Shown here piece by piece: positions 35,310-43,395 of a stretch of DNA of 59,141 nucleotides. The notes under the pieces are model-generated. The model searched no databases, was not told the origin of the DNA, and worked only from the letters and a program-made list of their open reading frames with translations. The stretch is from contig NZ_JAUHHF010000015.1 in the NCBI RefSeq assembly GCF_030410395.1, positions 1 through 59,141 on the forward strand. The letters are read 5' to 3'. Positions within the stretch are counted from its first letter, which is position 1; each line of letters starts with the position of its first letter. This DNA is from Zwartia panacis. GTDB taxonomy: Bacteria > Pseudomonadota > Gammaproteobacteria > Burkholderiales > Burkholderiaceae_B. Position numbers and translations under genes: made by a program.

Positions 35310-36587
35310 ATGTCCAAACAATCCGCACATCAGCTAGGCTGGTATTTGTGGTTAGCCTTAGTAGCCTTTTCACCTGCGTCTACCAAAGCCGCAGGCGCAG
35401 CATGGGTAATGGCGATTGTTTGGAGTTTTTGGCTTGCTGGTACAACACCCGTTATCGAGGCGAGCACTGCCGGACGCCGCGAGCTATATCGCGCTACGAC
35501 GGTCATCTTTTGGTGCTTTGCCGCAGCGTTTGTTTTACGAACAATCGGTCAGCTTTACTGGGAAGACAGCTGGGCATACAGGCATTTCGATGTGCGCATG
35601 CTGTTGACCGCGATCGCTCTACACATACTGGTCAGACGAATCAACATCCAAACAAAATTTCGCAGAGAATTGGTGACCGCTCTCGCATTGTCCTGCATAC
35701 CTGCTCTGATTGTTTCGTATCGGTGGATTCAAGAGCTCAGCATCCCGACCAATATCATTCCCTGGGCTTTTGGCATGTCATTGTTTGCATTGGTCCTGGC
35801 AAGCTACAAACTATCACCCGAGCCACACCTTGAAAAAAAATCGCTTGCCTTGAACAGCATTGCTACAGCAGGCTCTTTATTATTGTTAACTTCAATTGTT
35901 CTGGCAGGAGTTCGCGGTGCCTATTTGGCAGTTATCTGGGTGTTTTGTTTACTGCTGTTTAGCTTTAGACAAGACATCTCCTTAAAGCGCCTCAATAGCA
36001 GACGCCTCTGGCTGAGTTACGCGGGTATTGCTGTTTTTCTTGGCATATTATCCATCAGCATTCCTGAGCTACACGAAATCCCCAAAAACCGCGTCACAAC
36101 AGCTCTGAACGAAATAAACAGTTTTAAAGAAGATCAAAGGGGCACCTCTGTAGGACTGCGCCTGCACTTTCTGGAAAGAGGAGTGGAATCTTTTGCTCAA
36201 CATCCTTTGCTAGGTGTGGGGATCGAAAAACGAAACCAGCTCGTCGACCAATGGAGCAGGGAGGCCAAGTTCCCTTTTGATGAAATGGAACATACTCATA
36301 ACGAGTACCTCAACTCAGTCATTGATTATGGCATTTTAGGAGGGGGCGCCACACTTTCCTATTTACTTGGCATTTTGTTAGCCGCCCTGATCGTGCGGCG
36401 AGTCAATGTTGTGCTTTCACTTACCCTCGCAGGTATCTGTTTTACAACATTCACCACTTTTTTTACAAATACCAATACGTTGCATAATTTCACAAGCGTA
36501 ACACTCGGACTTGCATTGATTTATTCCATCATTCTTTGCACGAACCACACGCTTCACTCTGACACTGACCAGGCATGCAGGACGTAA
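35310..36587 (+). CDS. O-antigen ligase family (WaaL/Wzy-like) membrane protein
   Basis: A 425-residue protein with about ten hydrophobic segments and the Wzy_C-type periplasmic loop region (FLERGVESFAQHPLLGVGIEK, then EMEHTHNEYLNSVIDYGILGG), where the conserved His of O-antigen ligases lies in THNEYL. Ligases attach O-antigen to lipid A core in the periplasm; polymerases of the same fold are possible too. The AT-rich 141-base upstream region has no clear ribosome site before the ATG at 35310. A bidirectional terminator follows. Confidence 0.85.
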   Translation: MSKQSAHQLGWYLWLALVAFSPASTKAAGAAWVMAIVWSFWLAGTTPVIEASTAGRRELYRATTVIFWCFAAAFVLRTIGQLYWEDSWAYRHFDVRMLLTAIALHILVRRINIQTKFRRELVTALALSCIPALIVSYRWIQELSIPTNIIPWAFGMSLFALVLASYKLSPEPHLEKKSLALNSIATAGSLLLLTSIVLAGVRGAYLAVIWVFCLLLFSFRQDISLKRLNSRRLWLSYAGIAVFLGILSISIPELHEIPKNRVTTALNEINSFKEDQRGTSVGLRLHFLERGVESFAQHPLLGVGIEKRNQLVDQWSREAKFPFDEMEHTHNEYLNSVIDYGILGGGATLSYLLGILLAALIVRRVNVVLSLTLAGICFTTFTTFFTNTNTLHNFTSVTLGLALIYSIILCTNHTLHSDTDQACRT

Positions 36588-36589
36588 AA

Positions 36590-36615
36590 AAGCGCCTCTT
36601 TAATTAGAGGCGCTT
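36590..36615. terminator. Bidirectional intrinsic terminator
   Basis: AAGCGCCTCT (36590-36599) pairs perfectly with AGAGGCGCTT (36606-36615) around TTAATT. On the minus strand it runs directly into a T-tract (A residues 36586-36591 on the plus strand), and on the plus strand into TTAT. It ends both the O-antigen-ligase gene and the convergent acyl-CoA cluster. Confidence 0.88.
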
Positions 36616-36684
36616 ATCAAAAACGCTTTCAAATGCGGCGCATACTTGAAGAGTTAACCTTGAAGGTTAACTCTTGATCAGTAT

Positions 36685-37500
36685 TTACTTTCCACGAAAC
36701 ACAGGTGCACGCTTTTCAGCGAAGGCACGCTTGCCTTCCTGATAGTCGTCGCTGGCGAAACATGCCAAGACCATCTGTTTGATGCCTTCGACGTCCACGT
36801 GTGGAGGTACTTTCTGAAACTCGCGGATCGCTTTTTTACCTGCGCGCAGCGTGATGGGTGCGTTCGCAACGACTTTGGCGAGATACTCATCCACAGCCTT
36901 GTCGAGCTCGGCTGCTGGCACCAGATGTTGAATCAGACCTTTTTCCTTGGCTTGCTGCGCCGTGAAACGCTGGGCGGACAACATAATGTCGAGCGCCTGT
37001 GGCGCGCCGACTGTGCTGACCAGGTTACGAATCGCGGTCAAGCGATAGCCCAGACCTAAACGGCCGGCGGGAATTGCAAACGTACTGACATCGGATGCGA
37101 TACGGATGTCGCAGCACAAGGACAGGTTCAATCCGCCACCGATGCAATAGCCGTCGATACGACCGATCACTGGCTTGGAGCAGTTGTAAATCGAGCCCTG
37201 GGCTTCTTCGCCCACACGTTCGTACTCGGCGACCGCATCCGCTGCAGTGCGCAGTTTTTCAAACTGGGAGATGTTGGCGCCGCTGACAAAGGACTTGCCA
37301 CCCGCGCCGGTCAAGACCACCGCACGGATCTCGTCATCGTTTTCAAACATCTTAATGACGCCGGGCAAAGCCGCCCACATGTCGTATGACATCGCATTGT
37401 GTTTGGCTGGGTCGTTAAAGGTAATCCAGCCCACAGCACCCCTTTTCTCGATGATCAAGTTGTCTGTGATTTCGCCCTGCAACAATCTGGTGGTCGTCAT
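36685..37500 (-). CDS. Enoyl-CoA hydratase/isomerase-like protein lacking both usual catalytic glutamates
   Basis: The 271-residue crotonase fold shows GAGGKSFVSGANISQFE and GYCIGGGLNLSLCCDIRIA. In hydratases these positions carry two glutamates; here the first is Asn (GGGLNLS) and the second is Ala (IPAGRLGLG). The protein therefore cannot use the standard hydration mechanism and may act as isomerase, hydrolase or lyase. It is followed downstream by a terminator and preceded by the GntR regulator and a CoA-transferase on the same strand. Confidence 0.85.
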   Translation of the reverse strand: MTTTRLLQGEITDNLIIEKRGAVGWITFNDPAKHNAMSYDMWAALPGVIKMFENDDEIRAVVLTGAGGKSFVSGANISQFEKLRTAADAVAEYERVGEEAQGSIYNCSKPVIGRIDGYCIGGGLNLSLCCDIRIASDVSTFAIPAGRLGLGYRLTAIRNLVSTVGAPQALDIMLSAQRFTAQQAKEKGLIQHLVPAAELDKAVDEYLAKVVANAPITLRAGKKAIREFQKVPPHVDVEGIKQMVLACFASDDYQEGKRAFAEKRAPVFRGK

Positions 37501-37502
37501 TT

Positions 37503-38336
37503 TTAAAGGTCTCCAAGTAATGTTCGATAATGTGCCATAGCGGTTTCTAAATGTGTCCTCATGGCGAGACGAGCACCTGCCGAGTCACGCCGGGCGATTG
37601 CCTCGACGATGATCTCGTGCTCGTTCTCTATTTCTTCCACGCGAGTCGTGCCAATCGTTCTGAATCTGAACGTGCGTACAGCATGATGGATCACATGACT
37701 CAAATGTCCCATGATGCGAACAAAGTAAGGATTGTTGGCGCAATGCGCGACCGCCAGATGAAAATCTACCGACGTGTGCGAGGCCGCCTCCCAATCCGAA
37801 GCGTGTTGCTCCAGACGCCTAAGCGACTGACGAAGCGACTCAAGCTGAGCTGCAGTGCGGTGCGTCGCTGCCAAGGCAGCAGCACCCGATTCGATCTCAA
37901 TCCGCAATTGATGCACATGAATGAGCTGAGACAAGTCCAGCAAATCGTCATGCGATACCTCGAATGGACGCAGCGCGATATCTGCACAGACAAAGGTACC
38001 CACGCCATGACGCGTCTCAACCAAACCCGTGAGCTTGAGCCGCGCGATCGCTTCGCGCACCACATTGCGGCTGACACCAAATTGCGCGCCAAGCTCCTGC
38101 TCGGTCGGTAAACGCTGTCCGGGGGCGAGACTTTCATTGAGGATACGTGTGCGCAGCTGCTGCGCGATCTCATCCGGGAGATTTTCCGGACGGCCGAGAC
38201 TGTCAAAAGCCGACGCGGTCGACGAGGACACGGCCGAAGCAAGCTTGGCACTCGCGCCTCGACGACCTGTCGCCTGTTGTCTGCGAGCCGTGTAGACGGT
38301 TGTGGTGATGCCTGGCTTATCCAACTTAGATCGCAC
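37503..38336 (-). CDS. GntR/FadR-type (FCD) transcriptional regulator
   Basis: An N-terminal winged helix (DEIAQQLRTRILNESLAPGQRLPTEQELGAQ, then GVSRNVVREAIARL) is followed by an FCD domain with the metal-site Asp/His set (VDFHLAVAH, HLSHVIHHAV, MRTHLETAMAHY). GTG 38336 gives 277 residues and only a short overlap with the CoA-transferase; an in-frame start at 38429 would overlap it more deeply. Residues before about 45 are Ser/Ala/Arg-rich and untypical, so the start is uncertain. It probably controls the flanking CoA-transferase and crotonase genes. Confidence 0.88.
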   Translation of the reverse strand: MRSKLDKPGITTTVYTARRQQATGRRGASAKLASAVSSSTASAFDSLGRPENLPDEIAQQLRTRILNESLAPGQRLPTEQELGAQFGVSRNVVREAIARLKLTGLVETRHGVGTFVCADIALRPFEVSHDDLLDLSQLIHVHQLRIEIESGAAALAATHRTAAQLESLRQSLRRLEQHASDWEAASHTSVDFHLAVAHCANNPYFVRIMGHLSHVIHHAVRTFRFRTIGTTRVEEIENEHEIIVEAIARRDSAGARLAMRTHLETAMAHYRTLLGDL

Positions 38337-39504
38337 CTTCACGAGCGAGCTCTTCGATGCGAGCCGCACTGATACCGAACTCTGCGAATACTTCTTTATT
38401 ATGCTCGCCACGATCTGGGGCGGCCACAAAGACCTCGCGCTTGGAGCGACTCATGATGACGGGCTGACCCACCACACTAATTTCTCCAAGCTTGGGATGC
38501 TGGAGCTTTTTAGCCATGCCCAGATGGACGACCTGAGGATCTTCCATGGTTTGCTGCACGTTCTTGATCGGACCACAAGGCACACCTTCCTTGTTGAGCA
38601 AATCAATCCAAAATTCCGTGTTTTCCTGTTTCGTCCGTGCGTTGATGGCGGCATTGAGCTCAGGACGATTCTTGGCGCGTAGCTGGAGGGTCTTAAACCG
38701 AGGGTCGTCGATCAGCTCTGGCAAGCCCAACACATTCGCCAGACGTACATACATTTCCGTACCCATGGCGGCAATATTGATATAACCATCCGAAGTCGTA
38801 TACACACCTGTCGGCGAGCTGGTGGGATGGTCGTTGCCACTCTGCCCCGGGATTTCCTTGTTCATCAGCCAACGCATGATCTGAAAATCCATCATCCAGA
38901 CCTGAGCCTGCAAGAGCGAGGACTGTACCCACTGACCCTCGCCCGACTCCTCGCGCTCGAGCAGTGCAACTAAGGTACCGATGGCACAAAATAATCCCGA
39001 AGTCAGATCCGCCACCGGTATGCCGGCACGCATGGGCCCGCGACCAGGCTCACCCGTCACGGACATAATGCCGCCAATACCCTGGGCAATCTGATCCAGA
39101 CCAGGACGATCCTTGTACGGACCATCTTGGCCAAAGCCAGAGACGCTGGCGAGAATGATGCGTGGATTGACCTTGCGCAGTGACTCGTAGTCGATGCCAA
39201 GCTTGAATTTGACGTTGGGGCGATAGTTTTCAATCACCACATCCGCCTGCTTCACCATCTCCATAAACAAAGCCTTGCCCTTGGGGTGCTTTAAGTTGAT
39301 GGTGATGCTGCGTTTGTTACGGTGGGTATTTTGGTAGTCTGCAAACTGCGCTGAGCCGCCCGGTTTGTCGTCCGGCATATCACCCGGCTCTTCGATCTTG
39401 ATGACATTTGCACCCCAGTCTCCCAGCTGGCGGACCGCGGCAGGGCCAGAGCGCACGCGCGTCAGATCCAGCACAGTAAAACGGCTGAGGGGTAGCTTGG
39501 GCAT
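38326..39504 (-). CDS. Class III (CaiB/BaiF) CoA-transferase
   Basis: A 392-residue enzyme with VLDLTRVRSGPAAVRQLGDWGANVIKIEE, NKRSITINLKHPKGK, IAQGIGGIMSVTGEPGRGP and the catalytic Asp in IPVADLTSGLFCAIG. ATG 39504 has GGAG seven bases upstream and begins MPKLPLSRFTVLDL. It is the first gene of a minus-strand cluster with the GntR regulator and the crotonase-like gene, forming an acid-activation and acyl-CoA step of unknown substrate. Its sequence differs clearly from the CoA-transferase at 19184. Confidence 0.9.
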   Translation of the reverse strand: MPKLPLSRFTVLDLTRVRSGPAAVRQLGDWGANVIKIEEPGDMPDDKPGGSAQFADYQNTHRNKRSITINLKHPKGKALFMEMVKQADVVIENYRPNVKFKLGIDYESLRKVNPRIILASVSGFGQDGPYKDRPGLDQIAQGIGGIMSVTGEPGRGPMRAGIPVADLTSGLFCAIGTLVALLEREESGEGQWVQSSLLQAQVWMMDFQIMRWLMNKEIPGQSGNDHPTSSPTGVYTTSDGYINIAAMGTEMYVRLANVLGLPELIDDPRFKTLQLRAKNRPELNAAINARTKQENTEFWIDLLNKEGVPCGPIKNVQQTMEDPQVVHLGMAKKLQHPKLGEISVVGQPVIMSRSKREVFVAAPDRGEHNKEVFAEFGISAARIEELAREGAI

Positions 39505-39576
39505 TGAGGTCTCCGGTGCAGTCGGGTGCAATTATGATTGCAATTTTTAGATGTTGGACATCTTACAAGAAAATAA

Positions 39577-40923
39577 TTAAGCTGTCCGGATTCTTGCCAC
39601 GACCTCTGTAAAAACAGGTCGTTGGGTTGGGTCTATGTGCAAGCAAGCATCACGCAACGCAGTTAAATGGGTCAGCGTCGCAAAGGTCGCCCCCGCCGTT
39701 GCCTCACCTTCGTAGCGCTCAAGCAATTCCTCGAGCAAATAACCGAAGGCACGCACTTCGATCTTTTCAAGCGCGTGACTGTGCGCAGCAGCGGTAGGCT
39801 TAAAACACGCCGCTCCAAAATCACCTAGCAAGGCATCTCCATTTTGGCCCAACAGAATATTGTGCGCGTACAAATCACCGTGCATGATTCCATTAGCATG
39901 CACTTGCTGCGCGACACCAGCGATACCAGAAACGATGCTCAGCATTTCAGAAAAACTCAAGCGTAAGTCATCGTCATAGACATCGCGCGTACACGAGGCA
40001 AAGCTTGGCGGGCCAGCCAGGTTGCGATAACTTGCATCGACGAGAGACATCACCAGACCATTCACGCCCTCCGGATGATCCCCTATTTTGCCAAGTACTT
40101 TGATCAAGTTTGGATGAATCCCCGCCCGCATGCATGCAGCCATTTCACTGATCGGCAAACCATCGCTTGTCAGCTCACCTTTGAATAACTTGACGGCAAC
40201 CGGGATCGGGGTGACAGATTGCCAGACAGCTTGGTAAATCACACCCGAGGCACCCTCGCCAAGTTTTTGCTGCAAAGACAAAGAAGACCAGGGAATCTGC
40301 TTGACTGGAGTATCTGCCAGGGCGGTTTGCTCGTTGTGTGAACAAAACGGATTGCCCGAATAGCTTAACCAGGACAGGCGCGGCAATTTGAACAAGACCT
40401 CAGGTAAGACATCAAATCTGTTCGCCGCGATTCGGAGGAGCTCCAGATTTTTACACAGGCTGAGTTCTTGTGGCAGAGCCTGCAGGCGATTACCCGCCAC
40501 CATCAGTTTTTGCAGATAAGGACGATGACCGAGCTCAGACGGCAATGCGGACAGCTGGTTCCCCGTCAAAATCAACCAGCGCAACAAGGGAGGCAAAGCT
40601 TCGGGCGCAATGTGAGTGATTCGGTTGTTCCTAAATCCGATCATGCTCAAATTTTTACATTGACCCAGTACGCGCGGCAGCTCGGTAAAGTGGTTATCAG
40701 AACAGAACAGGATTTTTAACTTACGTAGTTCGGGCAGGCGATCGGGCAGTCTGGATAGGGCGTTACCTGACAGGTCAAGGATCTCCAGAGAGTCCGCCAG
40801 GCTGAAGATTTCAGCGGGGAAATCTGTTAGGTTGCAGGGTAATTGCAGGCGAACCCGCCCTGCCAAGCGACCCGCCCGGGACTCTTCTCTAAACTGCTCC
40901 AGTGTTGGAATCGATACATTCAT
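39577..40923 (-). CDS. Leucine-rich-repeat protein with C-terminal Ser/Thr-type protein kinase
   Basis: Residues about 20-215 hold at least six leucine-rich repeats of the form LEILDLSGNALSRLP and LRWLILTGNQLSALP. Residues about 235-448 form a kinase: GEGASGVIYQAVW glycine loop, VAVKLFKGE with the ATP-site lysine, HGDLYAHNIL as catalytic loop and GDFGAA as metal loop. No signal peptide or membrane segment is seen, so it should be cytosolic. ATG 40923 (MNVSIPTLEQF) is preferred over 40956. Unlike plant receptor kinases the sensor and kinase are both inside the cell. It stands alone between a CoA-transferase and rfbB. Confidence 0.9.
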   Translation of the reverse strand: MNVSIPTLEQFREESRAGRLAGRVRLQLPCNLTDFPAEIFSLADSLEILDLSGNALSRLPDRLPELRKLKILFCSDNHFTELPRVLGQCKNLSMIGFRNNRITHIAPEALPPLLRWLILTGNQLSALPSELGHRPYLQKLMVAGNRLQALPQELSLCKNLELLRIAANRFDVLPEVLFKLPRLSWLSYSGNPFCSHNEQTALADTPVKQIPWSSLSLQQKLGEGASGVIYQAVWQSVTPIPVAVKLFKGELTSDGLPISEMAACMRAGIHPNLIKVLGKIGDHPEGVNGLVMSLVDASYRNLAGPPSFASCTRDVYDDDLRLSFSEMLSIVSGIAGVAQQVHANGIMHGDLYAHNILLGQNGDALLGDFGAACFKPTAAAHSHALEKIEVRAFGYLLEELLERYEGEATAGATFATLTHLTALRDACLHIDPTQRPVFTEVVARIRTA

Positions 40924-41009
40924 AGCCTGAAAGAGTAACAAATCCTCGACCAACACCCCTCGTTCATACCCTACAATTTGGCAACAAATCGACCTTTTGA
41001 GTACATGAG

Positions 41010-42083
41010 ATGATTCTTGTCACCGGTTGCGCAGGCTTTATAGGTAGTAATTTTGTTCATACGTGGCTTTCAAACCATGACGAACCCATTGTGAATCTGG
41101 ACAAACTGACCTATGCAGGCAATCTCGCGAATCTGGCCTCGCTGGCAGATGACAAGCGTCATATTTTTGTGCAGGGCGATATATGCGACCAAAAACTCGT
41201 CTCTGAACTGCTCTCTTCATACAAGCCCCGCGCCGTTCTCAATTTTGCCGCTGAGTCTCACGTTGACCGATCAATTCTGGGTCCGGGCGAGTTTATCCAG
41301 ACCAATGTGATCGGCACGTTCAACTTGCTTGAGTGCGTTCGCGCCTATTGGTCGACCCTGCCCGCCGAGGACAGCGGCGAGGACGTGAACCAGGCAAGCT
41401 TTCGCTTTCTGCATGTTTCGACCGATGAAGTCTATGGCACCCTGGGACCTCAGGACCCTCCTTTTGCCGAGACGAACCCTTACGAGCCGAATAGCCCCTA
41501 TGCGGCCAGCAAGGCCTCGTCCGACCATCTGGTTCGCGCCTGGCATCACACCTATGGCTTGCCTGTTCTGACGACCAACTGCAGCAACAACTATGGTCCC
41601 TATCACTTCCCAGAAAAACTGATTCCACTCGTCATCCTGAATGCCTTAAATGACAAGCCCCTGCCGATATACGGCGATGGTCAGCAAATTCGTGACTGGC
41701 TATTTGTACAAGATCACTGCCGCGCGATCATACGAGTCCTCGAAGCCGGGCGCATTGGAGAGACCTACAATATTGGCGGCTGGAACGAGATGGCCAATAT
41801 CGATGTTGTTAAAACGATCTGCAGCCACCTCGATACGTTGCGCCCCCGGACGGATGGTAAAAAATACGCGGAACAGATCACCTATATCAAAGATCGCCCC
41901 GGCCATGATCGCCGCTACGCGATCGATGCACGAAAAATCGAAAGCGAACTGGGGTGGAAGCCACAAGAAACGTTTATAACCGGGATTAAAAAAACGGTGG
42001 AGTGGTATCTGGACAATCCCGAATGGGTGGAAGGCGTTACCAGCGGGGAATATCGTCAATGGCTGGGTAAGCAGTACGGTTAG
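41010..42083 (+). CDS. rfbB: dTDP-glucose 4,6-dehydratase
   Basis: RfbB converts dTDP-glucose to the 4-keto-6-deoxy sugar. The 357-residue SDR protein has [36 protein letters not shown] with the catalytic Asp-Glu, [15 protein letters not shown] with Tyr-x3-Lys, and [18 protein letters not shown]. The next gene begins 12 bases after its stop. It is divergent from the LRR-kinase gene and opens the polysaccharide cluster. Confidence 0.97.
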   Translation: MILVTGCAGFIGSNFVHTWLSNHDEPIVNLDKLTYAGNLANLASLADDKRHIFVQGDICDQKLVSELLSSYKPRAVLNFAAESHVDRSILGPGEFIQTNVIGTFNLLECVRAYWSTLPAEDSGEDVNQASFRFLHVSTDEVYGTLGPQDPPFAETNPYEPNSPYAASKASSDHLVRAWHHTYGLPVLTTNCSNNYGPYHFPEKLIPLVILNALNDKPLPIYGDGQQIRDWLFVQDHCRAIIRVLEAGRIGETYNIGGWNEMANIDVVKTICSHLDTLRPRTDGKKYAEQITYIKDRPGHDRRYAIDARKIESELGWKPQETFITGIKKTVEWYLDNPEWVEGVTSGEYRQWLGKQYG

Positions 42084-42094
42084 GCGTCATTACC

Positions 42095-43279
42095 TTGCCA
42101 TCACCTCGCCCTCCACATCTTTTAGTTGCCCTGTCATCTCATGGCTTTGGTCATCTATCACAGGCAGCACCCGTCATCAATCAATTGCGCGAACTGATCC
42201 CGAATTTACGTCTTACTATTAGCGCAACCTTTCCTGCCGATCAAATTCAAAAGCGAATACTCAACCCCGACGTTTTACAACCCGTCGCCGATGACTTTGG
42301 CATGGTGATGCGAGATGCACTGACGGTCGATCTTAGCGCCAGCTTGCTTGCTTATCAAAAGTTTCATGCCTCCATGCCCGAAAGGATTGAGCACCTATCC
42401 GAGGAACTGCTTGAACAAAAGGTCGATCTTGTCTTGGCAGACATTCCATATTTGACGCTCGCAGCTGCAAAAAAAGCAGGCATTCCTTCTGTTGCGCTGT
42501 GCTCGTTGAACTGGGCCGATGTTCTTGAGCATGCGCTTTTGCTGGCGACTCCTAATGCTCTTGAAAATACTGCTGCATCACGTTCTATTTCGCCAGAGCT
42601 TGCGCGCGTGGGAGCAGAGATTGTGCGTGAGATACGCGGGATTTATCAGCAGGCTGACTGCTTCTTGTTGCCTACACCTAGTATGCCGATGCTAACGCTC
42701 ACCAATACGCGTGCAATCGGCCCCGTCTGCAAACCGGGCATCATGCGCAGAGACGCACTAACTTTAAACACACAGGTAACTGAGGATGTCTGGCTTGTGT
42801 TGGTCGGGATGGGAGGGATGCCCTTCGACCTCGAGCTTGATGAATGGTCAACTCATATGCTTGGCAAGCCGATTCACTACATAGTGGCCGGTAAAATTGC
42901 ACAAATATCTAAGCATCCACACGTCATTTCAGAAACCCAAACCGGCCTGAGCTACTCTGATTTAGTTGCCTCCGTCGACTTAATCCTAACCAAGCCTGGT
43001 TATGGCATGTTTGTCGAAGCGGCTGCCGCTGGTGTCCCTGTTTTGTATGTTGAACGTCGCGATTGGCCCGAAGCAAAAGCACTAACAGACTGGCTTGAGG
43101 TCGTTGCTCATTGCACTGAGATATCAACCGAAGCTTTGCATCGCGGTGACTTTGAAGATGAGATGCGCAAACTGCTTGAGCTAGGGCGCTATGACCCTGT
43201 CGCTGCGACAGGTAATATGCAAGGTGCTACTTTTCTTGCCCAATATCTTTGTTCTACAGGGGAGGCTTGTCGCGGGTGA
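42095..43279 (+). CDS. GT-B glycosyltransferase-like protein
   Basis: The 394-residue protein opens LLVALSSHGFGHLSQAAPVI, a nucleotide-sugar GT-B N-terminal pattern, and carries LTKPGYGMFVEAAAAGVPVLYVER near the C terminus, like the MurG/GT1-28 donor site. The start at TTG 42095 is the only early option in frame; no ribosome site is clear, but coupling with rfbB 11 bases upstream is possible. It may add or modify a sugar. The region still has mixed base composition, unlike the AT-rich genes after it. Confidence 0.75.
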   Translation: MPSPRPPHLLVALSSHGFGHLSQAAPVINQLRELIPNLRLTISATFPADQIQKRILNPDVLQPVADDFGMVMRDALTVDLSASLLAYQKFHASMPERIEHLSEELLEQKVDLVLADIPYLTLAAAKKAGIPSVALCSLNWADVLEHALLLATPNALENTAASRSISPELARVGAEIVREIRGIYQQADCFLLPTPSMPMLTLTNTRAIGPVCKPGIMRRDALTLNTQVTEDVWLVLVGMGGMPFDLELDEWSTHMLGKPIHYIVAGKIAQISKHPHVISETQTGLSYSDLVASVDLILTKPGYGMFVEAAAAGVPVLYVERRDWPEAKALTDWLEVVAHCTEISTEALHRGDFEDEMRKLLELGRYDPVAATGNMQGATFLAQYLCSTGEACRG

Positions 43280-43395
43280 CGTTATGCAAGACATTCATGT
43301 CACACAACGCACTGCATTAGACTCCAAAAACTCACCTAACCAAAACAACTACATAATCAAAGTTGCACTTCGGACCTGAAACCAACGGATTCACT

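Noticed and set aside
40957-41009. JUMPstart/ops element before the polysaccharide cluster
   Set aside because: No GGCGGTAG core was seen here or before the O-antigen-ligase gene.
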